Shown piece by piece: positions 7,853-15,998 of a DNA stretch of 64,000 nucleotides. Origin of the DNA: CAYLUN01 sp964386865 (lineage in GTDB: Bacteria; Verrucomicrobiota; Kiritimatiellia; RFP12; UBA1067); NCBI GenBank assembly GCA_964386865.1, contig CAYLUN010000004.1, positions 81,353-145,352 of the forward strand, in the 5' to 3' direction. Numbering within the stretch: position 1 is the stretch's first letter; each line of letters begins with the position of its first letter. The position numbers were made by a program, and so were the translations under genes. The notes under the pieces are model-generated. The model saw nothing but the letters and a program-made list of their open reading frames with translations, was not told the DNA's origin and did not search any database.

Positions 7853-8478
7853 ACCTTGCGGGCTTCGTGCCGCTCAGCCTCTGCGATTATCCGGGGCGGG
7901 TGGCAGCCGTGGTCTTCACGCAGGGATGTAATTATCAGTGCCCCTGGTGTCATAACGGACACTTGGTGCCGCTTGTCGGAGATCCGTCTCGGCGCATCTC
8001 CGAGGACGAGGTTTTTTCCTTGCTGGCCGAGCGCCGCAACCGCGTGGGCTGCTTGGTCATCTCCGGCGGCGAACCCACGCTCCAGCTCGCGCTGCCGCGC
8101 TTCTTGCGTCGCGTCAAGGCGCTGAAGATGGAGGTCAAGCTGGACACCAACGGGTCGCGGCCCGACGTGCTGAGGCAGCTGCTGAATGAGCGCCTCCTGG
8201 ACTATGTCGCCATGGACGTCAAGGCCCCGTGGCACAAATACGCGGCGCTGACCGGCGACGTCTGCTGCGACGTGGCGGCGGTGCAGGCCAGCATGTCCGT
8301 GATCGCGAACGCCGGCGTGCCGCACACCTTCCGCACCACGCGCGTGGATCCGCTGCTGACCGAGCATGAGTACGGCCACATCCGCACGCAGATCCCGCTG
8401 GGCAGCCCGCACGCCTGGCAGAACTTCCGCCCGGCCACCAGCCGCGACCCGGCGCTGAGGCGCTTCACCCGGGTTTGA
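7849..8478 (+). CDS. nrdG: Anaerobic ribonucleotide reductase activating protein (radical SAM)
   Basis: A 209-residue radical SAM activase that would install the glycyl radical on NrdD. The 4Fe-4S cluster motif is CNYQCPWC (Cys27, 31, 34; CX3CX2C), with the SAM-binding element SGGEPT near residue 70 and the start sequence GFVPLSLCDYPG typical of the NrdG-like (pyruvate-formate-lyase-activase-like) branch. Its ATG overlaps the TGA of nrdD (ATGA), so the two are translationally coupled. The length fits this longer NrdG branch rather than the E. coli type of about 150 residues. Confidence 0.94.
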   Translation: MNLAGFVPLSLCDYPGRVAAVVFTQGCNYQCPWCHNGHLVPLVGDPSRRISEDEVFSLLAERRNRVGCLVISGGEPTLQLALPRFLRRVKALKMEVKLDTNGSRPDVLRQLLNERLLDYVAMDVKAPWHKYAALTGDVCCDVAAVQASMSVIANAGVPHTFRTTRVDPLLTEHEYGHIRTQIPLGSPHAWQNFRPATSRDPALRRFTRV

Positions 8479-8601
8479 GGTGTGCGGCGCATCGGAATCC
8501 GCCCGTATTCCTGATGCTTTTTTTGATTGCCATTAGCTATCGAATCGGCAAATATGTAAACACTTGTGTTGGGGCTTTGTTTAAAACGGGAGGGCGTAGA
8601 A

Positions 8602-10764
8602 ATGGGTGTGATCAAGGCTGTGCTCGTGGGTGTGGTGACCGTATGGGTGGGATGTGCGGCGCTGGCGCAACCTGCGGAGTACGCGGTGGCGCTCGACAGC
8701 AATAGCGAGTACGTGCAGGCGGGGAGCGACGCGACCTTTCCGCCGGCCGGCAACGAGTCTGTGACGGTCGAGATGTGGATCAACATCGCCGCGCTTCCGT
8801 CCGTCGCGCAGGGGGGAAGCACGCTGGCGGGGTGGGGCGTCGAGGGATATTACGGTTTGCACTATCTGGCTCTATCGCCCGCCGGCAGCATCGAGTTCAA
8901 CCATTGGGGCGCGGAGTTCGCTTATCACGCCAGCTTGACGACGGGCGTGTGGCACCATGTCTGCGCCGTGCATGACGGTGCGGCTAACCGGGACTACCTC
9001 TACCTCGACGGCACGTTGTTCGGCTCGAACGCCACGCCGCCGCTGGCCGTGGGCAGAACCCACGTCCGACTGGGCCAGCACCCGAATGTGCCGAGTTACT
9101 CGTTCTACGGAGCGATGGACGAGGTGCGGATCTGGTCGGTCGCCCGCACGGCGGCTGAGATCAAGGCGTCGCTGTTCCAGCGGCTCACGCTGCCCGCCGC
9201 AGGCTTGGCGGCCCGGTGGGGGCTGGACGACGGCGCGGGAAGCGCGGCGGCGGACAGCTCGGGCAACAGTCGCACGGCCACGCTCGTCGGCGCTCCTGAA
9301 TGGACCTTGCAGGTGGCTCCGAACTCTGCGGCACCGGCCGCTTCCGGGTCGTTTGCCGTCGCGCAGGACAGCGCCGACGACTACCTGCAGATCGGTGCTG
9401 ACTCAGCGTTCCCGCCTGTCGGCAACGCGTCGATGACGATCGAGATGTGGTTCAACGCGAGCCAGCTGCCCCTTGCCGGCTGGGGCGGGATGCTGGCGGC
9501 TTGGGGCCGTTCGGGTACGGGTCGCATGCACTATCTGGCGCTGACTCCGGACGGCAATGTGGTGTTCTCGCACTACGGGTACGACTTCTACTATCCGGTC
9601 GGCGTGAGTACAGGGGTCTGGTATCATGTCTGTGCGGTTCACGACGGGGACAGCAACACCGACGTCGTCTACATCAACGGACAGCCGAAAGGGACGAACA
9701 CCATGCCCGCACTGGACGTGAGGTGGACGCCTGTCCGTTTGGGGCAGCATCCATTGGCGGCGGGATACACGTTCCTCGGCCGCATGGATGAGGTTCGTAT
9801 CTGGTCGGTTGCCCGAACTCCCGAGGAGATAGCCGCGTCGATGGGCCTGCGCCTGACGGCCTCTGTCGCGGGGCTGGCGGGCCGGTGGGGCTTCGACGAG
9901 GGAACTGGGAACGTTGCCGCGAGCAGCGCGGGCGACTACCGCCCGGCTGTGTTGGCGGGTAGCCCCGTGTGGGCATCGCCGGGCATGCCGGTGGAGGCGG
10001 CCAGCTCCGGGTTTGCGATATCCGCATTCGACCCGGCGACCGGAAGCCTGACGTTCGGCGAGGTGCCGGCGGCAACGCGTTACCGCGTAGAATGGGCGGA
10101 CAGCCTCTCCTCGGCAGCCTGGAGCAGCAACGCGCCTGGCTTGCCTGTGGTTCTGGCGAAGGGGGCCGGCAGCCAGACGGTGACCGTTGGCGTTGCGCAA
10201 GCCGCCTGTTTCTACCGCGTCGTCGCCACGCTCACCAACACGGCCCCCGGCAGCGTCTTTTCGACGTTCGATGCCGATAACGAGGACTGGCGCGTCGTGA
10301 GCTATCCGTTCATTTGGCATGTGCAGGATCCCGACACGTCGCCGCTGAACTACGATGGAACCGGCAATCCGGCGGGCAGCGTCAGACTGGGCGACGTCTA
10401 TGGCGAAACGGGCATCTCCGCGCCAAGCCGCTATCTGGGGGACAAGCTTCCGTACTACGGTGGCAGCCTGTCTTACGACATTCTGATCCGGTACACGGAT
10501 GGCGTCTCGTACCCGGCGGTTGTGCTCAACGGGGGAGATCGGTCGGTCTACTACCCATTGCCCTCGCCGATTCTGAATATCTGGCAACCGGTCACCGTGC
10601 CCCTGGCCGAGACTGGCTGGAAAGTCAGCGGCACCGATGAAGACGCAACGGAAACCTTTTTTAAGACGGTGCTAAGCAATCTCGTTGGCCTCTACATCTA
10701 CACCGAGTGGCATTCGGGCGATGATGACACTAGCGTCGACAACGTGACCTTGGCGCCCCCGTGA
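8602..10764 (+). CDS. Secreted protein with two LamG domains and a C-terminal laminin-B-like domain
   Basis: A 720-residue exported protein. The ATG at 8602 gives a signal peptide (about 1-22, ending ALAQ) and has GGGAGGG upstream. Residues about 25-215 and 240-450 are two similar LamG/concanavalin-like repeats (shared phrases include TVEMW/TIEMW, GVWHHVCAVHDG, MDEVRIWSVARTA). Residues about 480-550 resemble a small beta-sandwich often seen in PVC surface proteins (YRVEWADSLSSAAW). The final 165 residues match the layout of the laminin IV type A module: APSRYLGDKLPYYGG, SLSYDILIRY, a PVTVPLAETGW segment and a terminal SVDNVTL. Function is probably glycan binding or adhesion at the surface; no catalytic motif was seen. 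Confidence 0.8.
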   Translation: MGVIKAVLVGVVTVWVGCAALAQPAEYAVALDSNSEYVQAGSDATFPPAGNESVTVEMWINIAALPSVAQGGSTLAGWGVEGYYGLHYLALSPAGSIEFNHWGAEFAYHASLTTGVWHHVCAVHDGAANRDYLYLDGTLFGSNATPPLAVGRTHVRLGQHPNVPSYSFYGAMDEVRIWSVARTAAEIKASLFQRLTLPAAGLAARWGLDDGAGSAAADSSGNSRTATLVGAPEWTLQVAPNSAAPAASGSFAVAQDSADDYLQIGADSAFPPVGNASMTIEMWFNASQLPLAGWGGMLAAWGRSGTGRMHYLALTPDGNVVFSHYGYDFYYPVGVSTGVWYHVCAVHDGDSNTDVVYINGQPKGTNTMPALDVRWTPVRLGQHPLAAGYTFLGRMDEVRIWSVARTPEEIAASMGLRLTASVAGLAGRWGFDEGTGNVAASSAGDYRPAVLAGSPVWASPGMPVEAASSGFAISAFDPATGSLTFGEVPAATRYRVEWADSLSSAAWSSNAPGLPVVLAKGAGSQTVTVGVAQAACFYRVVATLTNTAPGSVFSTFDADNEDWRVVSYPFIWHVQDPDTSPLNYDGTGNPAGSVRLGDVYGETGISAPSRYLGDKLPYYGGSLSYDILIRYTDGVSYPAVVLNGGDRSVYYPLPSPILNIWQPVTVPLAETGWKVSGTDEDATETFFKTVLSNLVGLYIYTEWHSGDDDTSVDNVTLAPP

Positions 10765-10787
10765 GCGGCGCAGAGAAGGAGTCTGCT

Positions 10788-11204
10788 TTGCCGGACAAAG
10801 ACTACATCGTGATCGTGCAGTGCCACTTGGTGATGCAGCGCTGCTCGGGCTTCTTCTGCGAGAAGGCCTTCAGCGAGCGCCTCGGCGGGTTCGCGGATTA
10901 CCCGGCGGACCGGCGCTACCGCACGCTCAACATGACGTGCGGCGGCTGCTGCGGTCGCGCCCTGCACCGCAAGCTGAGCAACCTCGTGCGCAAGTCTAAG
11001 GCCAAGGACAGCATCGAGAAAGAGCAGATCGTGGTGCACCTTTCGTCCTGCATCACGAAGGACAACTACCACGGGCCGCCCTGTCCGCATCTGGACTACC
11101 TGAAGACCCTGATCGCCAAACTCGGCCTCGACGTGCGCGAGGGCACGTGGGTCAGCTCGCGCGCCGAGCAGCGCCGCGCCGACGGGGTCTACCAGCAAAC
11201 GTGA
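10788..11204 (+). CDS. CGGC-domain protein
   Basis: A 138-residue cytoplasmic protein. The proposed start is the TTG at 10788, preceded by GAAGGAG at 10774-10780; the frame also allows a GTG at 10761 that overlaps the LamG protein stop. The protein has the CGGC element (NMTCGGCCGRAL, about residue 47) plus further Cys and His residues (QCHLVMQRCSGFFCE, HLSSC, PPCPHLDYLK), the pattern of the CGGC domain family (PF08821), thought to bind metal through its cysteines. Its function is unknown. It is only loosely linked to the secreted LamG gene upstream and may have its own role in redox or metal handling. Confidence 0.82.
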   Translation: MPDKDYIVIVQCHLVMQRCSGFFCEKAFSERLGGFADYPADRRYRTLNMTCGGCCGRALHRKLSNLVRKSKAKDSIEKEQIVVHLSSCITKDNYHGPPCPHLDYLKTLIAKLGLDVREGTWVSSRAEQRRADGVYQQT

Positions 11205-11214
11205 ACACGGCGGG

Positions 11215-12273
11215 TTAGGCCAGCCAGCGGTCGAGGTTCGCGGCCACGAACGCGTCGTCGTTCAGCTCGGGGTAGGCCCGACAGACGCGGTCGATCTCCT
11301 CGCGCTGCCCGGGCGAGAGCGCCTCGCCCTCGTCCAGCGTCCAGATCCCCTCGAGCAGCCCCTGGCGGCGGAGCACCTCGTGGAGGCCTGCGATGCAGCC
11401 CGCGAAGCCGTTGGCCGCGTCGAAGAAGGCCGCGTTGCAGTCGGTGACCCGCACGCCGTGCGCCAGCAGGCGCGACACCTCGTCGCTCGCGTTCGCTGCG
11501 CGCGCCCGCTCCAGCAGCTCGACCGCCCGCCGCGTCCACACCGCCCAGTGCCCGAGCAGGCCGCCGACGATGCGCACGCTGACGTCGCGCACGCCGTCTG
11601 AGAGCGTGAAGCGGGTCAGCAGGTCGGCCACGATGTTGTCGTCGTTGCCGGTGTACAGCGCAATCTCGCCGGCGCGTCCCGACTCGATCACGCCCCGGAT
11701 CACGTCGAGGGTCTGGTAGCGGCTGAAGGGCGCCATTTTGACGGCTACCACGTTTTCGATCCGGGCGAACTCCCGCCAGAAGGCGATGTCCAATTTGCGG
11801 CCGCCCACCGCCGGCTGGAGGTAAAAACCGACAACCGGCAGCACGGCCGCCACCGTCCGGCAGTGCTCAAGCAGGGCCGGGTTGGAAGCCTCTTTGAGCG
11901 CGCCGAGGCTCAGCAGCACCGCGTCATAACCGAGGCTTGCGGCCAGCTCCGCCTCGCGCACAGCCTGAGCCGTCGGGCCCACCGCGCCCGCGATCATGAC
12001 GACGGGCCTGCCTCCCGCGCCGGCGAAGCGCCGCTGCTCCTCCTGGGCCAGCTCCAGCACCGGCCCGAAAAGCCCGACTTCCGGCCGGCGGATCGCGAAC
12101 TGCGTGGTGTGGACGCCCACGGCCAGGCCGCCGGCGCCGGCCTCAAAATAGTATCGGAGCAAGGCGCGCTCGCGCCGCTCGTCGAAGCGGCGGTTGCGGT
12201 CGAGCGCCAGCGGGAGCGCCGGTATCGCGACGCCGCGGTTCAGCGCCTGGGCGCATTCTCGATGCAGTTTCAT
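11215..12273 (-). CDS. Dihydrodipicolinate synthase / N-acetylneuraminate lyase family protein
   Basis: A 352-residue TIM-barrel aldolase of the DapA/NanA superfamily. The Schiff-base Lys is in VVAVKMAPF (Lys179) and the proton-relay Tyr is in VGFYLQPA (Tyr151). These proteins cleave or form bonds next to a 2-oxo acid such as pyruvate. It is the last gene of a four-gene minus-strand set (MFS transporter, M20 hydrolase, epimerase-like protein, aldolase) and faces away from a KDG-kinase-like gene. The genome position argues for sugar-acid catabolism rather than lysine synthesis. The exact substrate cannot be read from sequence. Confidence 0.88.
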   Translation of the reverse strand: MKLHRECAQALNRGVAIPALPLALDRNRRFDERRERALLRYYFEAGAGGLAVGVHTTQFAIRRPEVGLFGPVLELAQEEQRRFAGAGGRPVVMIAGAVGPTAQAVREAELAASLGYDAVLLSLGALKEASNPALLEHCRTVAAVLPVVGFYLQPAVGGRKLDIAFWREFARIENVVAVKMAPFSRYQTLDVIRGVIESGRAGEIALYTGNDDNIVADLLTRFTLSDGVRDVSVRIVGGLLGHWAVWTRRAVELLERARAANASDEVSRLLAHGVRVTDCNAAFFDAANGFAGCIAGLHEVLRRQGLLEGIWTLDEGEALSPGQREEIDRVCRAYPELNDDAFVAANLDRWLA

Positions 12274-12364
12274 GTGCGGTGTCCTCTGGTCCGCGTGACG
12301 CGGGCAACGCGCCCGCGGTTCTCGGGCGGGTCGCCCCTGCTGCGCGGTTGCCTTGAAGGAGCCT

Positions 12365-13402
12365 TCAGTATTTCCCGTCCCTGACTTCGTAGTGGGTCCG
12401 CTTGTTCAGCAGTCGCTTCCCGCCGCCCACCCAGCCCGCCGTCCAGCGCATCATCTGATCCGGGGATACGCGCGGCTTGCCGAACAGGCGGTGCGCGAGG
12501 CTCGCGTCGCTGAGGAGGGCCGTCGGCGCCTCCGCTCCGACGAACATGGGCCTCTTGCCCAAAAGCCTGCCGAAGTCAAGGGCGACCTCGCGGGCCGACA
12601 GGGTCTCGGGCCCCGTGAGATTCAGGACCGTCGCCGGGCTGCCGCACTGCGCGAGCGACAGGAGCGCCGCCGCATTCGCGTCTCCCTGCCAGATCACGTT
12701 GAAATAGCCCATCGACAGGTCGACCGGCTCTCCGCCCGCCACCTTGGAGGCGAGGTCGACCAGAACGCCGTAGCGCAGCTCGGCGGCGTAGTTCAGCCGC
12801 AGCAGCGCGGCGGGCGTCCCGTAGCGGGCGCTGCCGTACTCGAACATGCGCTCGCGCCCCAGGCACGATTGGGCGTACTCGCCGACCGCGACGGGGCGGT
12901 CGCGCTCCGTGGAGCCGCCGGAGCTGACCGCGACCAGCGGATACACGCAGCCCGTTGAGAAGGCGACGACCCGAGACGCCCGGTAGTGGTCCGCCACGAG
13001 CGCGGGCACGTACGCGTTCATCGCCCAGGTCAGCGCGAGGTTCGCCTCGGAACCGAATTTCATGCCGGCCAGAAAGAGCGCGTTCCGCACCTGGGGCAGG
13101 CCCGCGACGAACGCGGGGTCGAGCAGGTCGCCGGCGATTGTCTCCACGCCGTGCGCCTCCAGCCGCTCGCGCTCGCGCGGGTCGCTGAAGCGCGACACCC
13201 CGAGCACCCGCCTGGAGACGCCCGCCGCGTCGCAGGCCCGCCGGGCCATCCGGGCGAGCGAGGGGCCGATCTTGCCCGCCACGCCCAGAACGGCGAGGTC
13301 GCCCTCGAGCTTCCTGAACAGCTCGACGACCGCCTCGGTTGGCCGGGACAGAAGCTCCTCCAGCTGCTCTTCGCTGTTGATTGTCTCAGGGTAGTCGGTC
13401 AT
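12365..13402 (-). CDS. NAD-dependent epimerase/dehydratase-like protein with altered catalytic Lys
   Basis: A 345-residue extended SDR-type protein (start ATG at 13402; a TTG at 13414 is possible). The nucleotide-binding glycine motif is VLGVAGKIGPSLA near residue 39, and the active-site Ser/Thr region is FSTGCVYPL. The active-site Tyr lies in EYAQSCLGRERM: the residue four after Tyr, normally the catalytic Lys of YxxxK, is Cys. It may therefore bind NAD(H) yet work by another mechanism, or a different residue may act. It sits between the aldolase (91 bp downstream) and the M20 hydrolase (22 bp upstream) in one transcription unit, suggesting a step in the same sugar pathway. Confidence 0.82.
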   Translation of the reverse strand: MTDYPETINSEEQLEELLSRPTEAVVELFRKLEGDLAVLGVAGKIGPSLARMARRACDAAGVSRRVLGVSRFSDPRERERLEAHGVETIAGDLLDPAFVAGLPQVRNALFLAGMKFGSEANLALTWAMNAYVPALVADHYRASRVVAFSTGCVYPLVAVSSGGSTERDRPVAVGEYAQSCLGRERMFEYGSARYGTPAALLRLNYAAELRYGVLVDLASKVAGGEPVDLSMGYFNVIWQGDANAAALLSLAQCGSPATVLNLTGPETLSAREVALDFGRLLGKRPMFVGAEAPTALLSDASLAHRLFGKPRVSPDQMMRWTAGWVGGGKRLLNKRTHYEVRDGKY

Positions 13403-13424
13403 GGGTGTAACCAAGAAGAAGGCG

Positions 13425-14546
13425 TTAGGGCGTAGGTGGCGTTTGCAGGATGGCTTCGTAGAGGCGCGCCGCCTCCTCGAGCTTGTCGATCTGGCAGTAC
13501 TCGTCCGTGCGGTGCGCCTGCCCCGGCTCGCCAGGCCCGAGGATGAGGGTCGGCACGCCGCCGTAGAGCTGCTGAAGCACCGCGCCGTCGGTTACGTACG
13601 CGAGCGAGTGCTGGCGGGCCGCGTCGGCCGCGTCCGCCCCGCACGCCGCATAGACCAGCCGGGCAAAGGGGTCGTCCGCCGCCGTGCTCACCGGCTTCAG
13701 ATCCATGAGCGTTTCGGTGGACACGTCGACGCCCAACTCGCGGGCGAGCCGGTCGAGCAGCGCCGTCTGGCCCGCGGCGGATGTCGTGCGGACGTCGACA
13801 GTGAACGCCGCGTGGTCGGGCACCGAATTCAGGTTCTTACCGCCGGACATGCGGCCGACATTGAGGGTCGGCAGGCCGTGCAGCGGGTCAGGCGGCACGT
13901 TGAAGCGAAACTCGGAGAGGCGGATGATGGCCCGCGCGGCCTTGTAGATGGCGTTGTCGCCCAGCTCGGGCATCGACGAGTGCGCGGCGCGGCCGGTCGC
14001 TGTCACGTTCAGGTAGAGCCCGCCCTTGTGCCCGAGGTAAGGGACGTTCGAGGTCGGCTCGCCGACCACAATGGCCCGCGCGCGGCCGAGGCCGTAGCGC
14101 GCGTCGGCCAGGTGCCGGGCGCCGAGGCAGCCGGGCTCCTCCGCCGCCGTGAAGATGAGGCGCAGGCCGCCGCACGGCGCAGCTGTGCCGAAAGCCCGCC
14201 GCGCGGCGACGAGCATGGCGGCCACGCCGCCCTTCATATCGCTGGCGCCCCGGCCATAGAGCCGCCCCTCGCGGATCTCGCCCGCGAACGGATCGACGGT
14301 CCACGGCTGACTGCCGAGCGGGACCGTGTCGAGGTGCCCGGTCAGCACGAGCGGCGGGGCGCTGTCCGAGAGTCCTTTCTCCGCGACGACCGTCAGGCGG
14401 CCGGGCGCGAAGCGGTCGTAGCCGACCGTGAAGCCGTCCTCGGCGAGCAGCTGCCCGACGAACAGGGCGGGATCCTCCTCGCCGCCTTCGGAGGTGTCGA
14501 AGGCGAGCAGCGCGCGGGTCAGGGCGATCACGTCGTCAGCGGCCAT
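13425..14546 (-). CDS. M20-family metallohydrolase (ArgE/DapE/CPG2-like deacylase)
   Basis: A 373-residue cytoplasmic di-zinc hydrolase that would cleave an amide, such as an N-acyl group. Metal and catalytic residues are visible as GHLDTVP (His71, Asp73), GRGASDMKGG (Asp103) and AAEEPG (Glu136 base, Glu137). A central dimerisation domain (about 175-290) follows the family layout. It is the second gene of the minus-strand set. Next to an epimerase-like protein and a NanA-type aldolase, deacylation of an N-acylated sugar acid is a reasonable guess. Peptide or acyl-amino-acid substrates remain possible. Confidence 0.92.
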   Translation of the reverse strand: MAADDVIALTRALLAFDTSEGGEEDPALFVGQLLAEDGFTVGYDRFAPGRLTVVAEKGLSDSAPPLVLTGHLDTVPLGSQPWTVDPFAGEIREGRLYGRGASDMKGGVAAMLVAARRAFGTAAPCGGLRLIFTAAEEPGCLGARHLADARYGLGRARAIVVGEPTSNVPYLGHKGGLYLNVTATGRAAHSSMPELGDNAIYKAARAIIRLSEFRFNVPPDPLHGLPTLNVGRMSGGKNLNSVPDHAAFTVDVRTTSAAGQTALLDRLARELGVDVSTETLMDLKPVSTAADDPFARLVYAACGADAADAARQHSLAYVTDGAVLQQLYGGVPTLILGPGEPGQAHRTDEYCQIDKLEEAARLYEAILQTPPTP

Positions 14547-14577
14547 GGGAGACTCCGTTCGTAGGCGTGCCGGGCGC

Positions 14578-15810
14578 TCAGGGCGCGCCCGCGCCGCGCG
14601 CGGGCGTCTTGGGCAGGAACGAAATGATCGCCGCGCCCGCGAGGGCCACGCCGATGAGCACCGTGAAGCCGAGGGCGTAGCTCTTCGCGGCCTCGTTGTA
14701 CAGCGCGCCCATCAGCATCGGGAACGAGGCCTCGGCAACGCCGTCCGCCACGAGGATGATGCCCATGGTGCGGCCCAGCGCCCGCACGCCGAAGAGGTCG
14801 CCGGCCATCAGCGGGATGATCATGTAGTCGCCGCCGACGCCGATCCCGAACAGCACCGCGAACAGGTAGATGCGGCCCGGGAAGTCGGGCGCGAGCAGCA
14901 GCGGGATCGCGCCCGCCACGATCAGGTAGATCAGAAGCATCACGCGCTTGCGGCTCATGCAGTCGGCCAGCCAGCCCATCAGCACGCGGCCCGCGAGGCT
15001 CGACAGCAGCACCAGCGACATCACGTGGGCCGCGCCGGACTGGGAGTAGTCTAGGTCGCGCAGGTAGAGCTTCAGGTGCTGCCCGACCCCGCCGACGGCG
15101 CCGATGGAGCACATGCTGCCGAATGCCAGCAGGTAGAAGTTGGGGTTCCGCAGGATGTCGCGGACGGGCGCCATCGCGGTCAGCTCCCGCCTGGCGGCGG
15201 CGGGCGGCGCCTGGCGCAGCTTCAGCAGCAGGGGCAGGGGGAGCCCGACGAGCACGATCAGAAAGCCGAGGGCGCACAGCGCGTGGTGCCAGCCGAGGCT
15301 ACGCTCGAGGGCGGCCGCGAGCAGCGGCACGAGCGCGCCGCCGGCGCCGATGCCGAGATAGGCGATGCCCATGGCCTTGCCGCGGTTCTGGTCGAAGCTT
15401 CGCGAGATCAGGACCTGGCAGGGCAGGGGGCCGCCGCAGACGTAGCCGAGGGCGTTGAAGACATAAAAGAGGTAGAACAGGCCCGGCGAGTCGGCGAAGC
15501 TCAGGCCGACCAGCGCCACGCCCATCATCAGCACGCCCGAGGCCATCAGGCGGCGGGGTCCGTAGCGGTCGATCAGCCAGCCCGCGACGAAGCCGAACAG
15601 GGGGCCGACCAGCAGTTTGCCGAGGGCGTTGCCGGAGGTGACAAAGGTCCGCGACCAGCCGTACTCCTTGATCATGAAGTCGTAGAAGAACGGCAGGCCG
15701 TAGAAGGCGAAGCCGACGATGCCGAAGAGCGACAGGAAGGCCGTCGCCACCACATACGCCTGCGAACTGCGCCAGGACGAGGCGCCCTCCGAACGTTCCC
15801 CGTTGACCAT
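14578..15810 (-). CDS. Major facilitator superfamily transporter (organic-acid type)
   Basis: A 410-residue inner-membrane carrier with about 12 helices. Cytoplasmic loop motifs GWLIDRYGPRRLM (after TM2) and GWLADCMSRKRVM (after TM8) match the MFS signature. The general layout resembles the oxalate:formate/monocarboxylate branch. It is the first gene of the minus-strand operon and lies 31 bp upstream of the M20 hydrolase, so it probably imports the compound that the next three enzymes process. Substrate is inferred only as a carboxylate or sugar acid. Confidence 0.9.
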   Translation of the reverse strand: MVNGERSEGASSWRSSQAYVVATAFLSLFGIVGFAFYGLPFFYDFMIKEYGWSRTFVTSGNALGKLLVGPLFGFVAGWLIDRYGPRRLMASGVLMMGVALVGLSFADSPGLFYLFYVFNALGYVCGGPLPCQVLISRSFDQNRGKAMGIAYLGIGAGGALVPLLAAALERSLGWHHALCALGFLIVLVGLPLPLLLKLRQAPPAAARRELTAMAPVRDILRNPNFYLLAFGSMCSIGAVGGVGQHLKLYLRDLDYSQSGAAHVMSLVLLSSLAGRVLMGWLADCMSRKRVMLLIYLIVAGAIPLLLAPDFPGRIYLFAVLFGIGVGGDYMIIPLMAGDLFGVRALGRTMGIILVADGVAEASFPMLMGALYNEAAKSYALGFTVLIGVALAGAAIISFLPKTPARGAGAP

Positions 15811-15998
15811 GCATTCCCCACTTCCGTTTTCCGCCTGCCCGACTTACGGGCACAGCATGCCAAACCACGCTAACCCGCGCAAGGAGAATTGGGCGCGCGG
15901 CGTGGCATTTTGGCTTTTCTCGCCGCGCCGACGGCGTATACTATGACTTTTCAAAAAACCCGCGCACCGCAGACGCGCCAAACGAAAGGCCTTTTCCT

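Noticed and set aside
11215..12273. Calling the aldolase DapA for lysine synthesis
   Set aside because: Its operon neighbours are a transporter, a deacylase and an epimerase-like gene, and no lysine genes are near.
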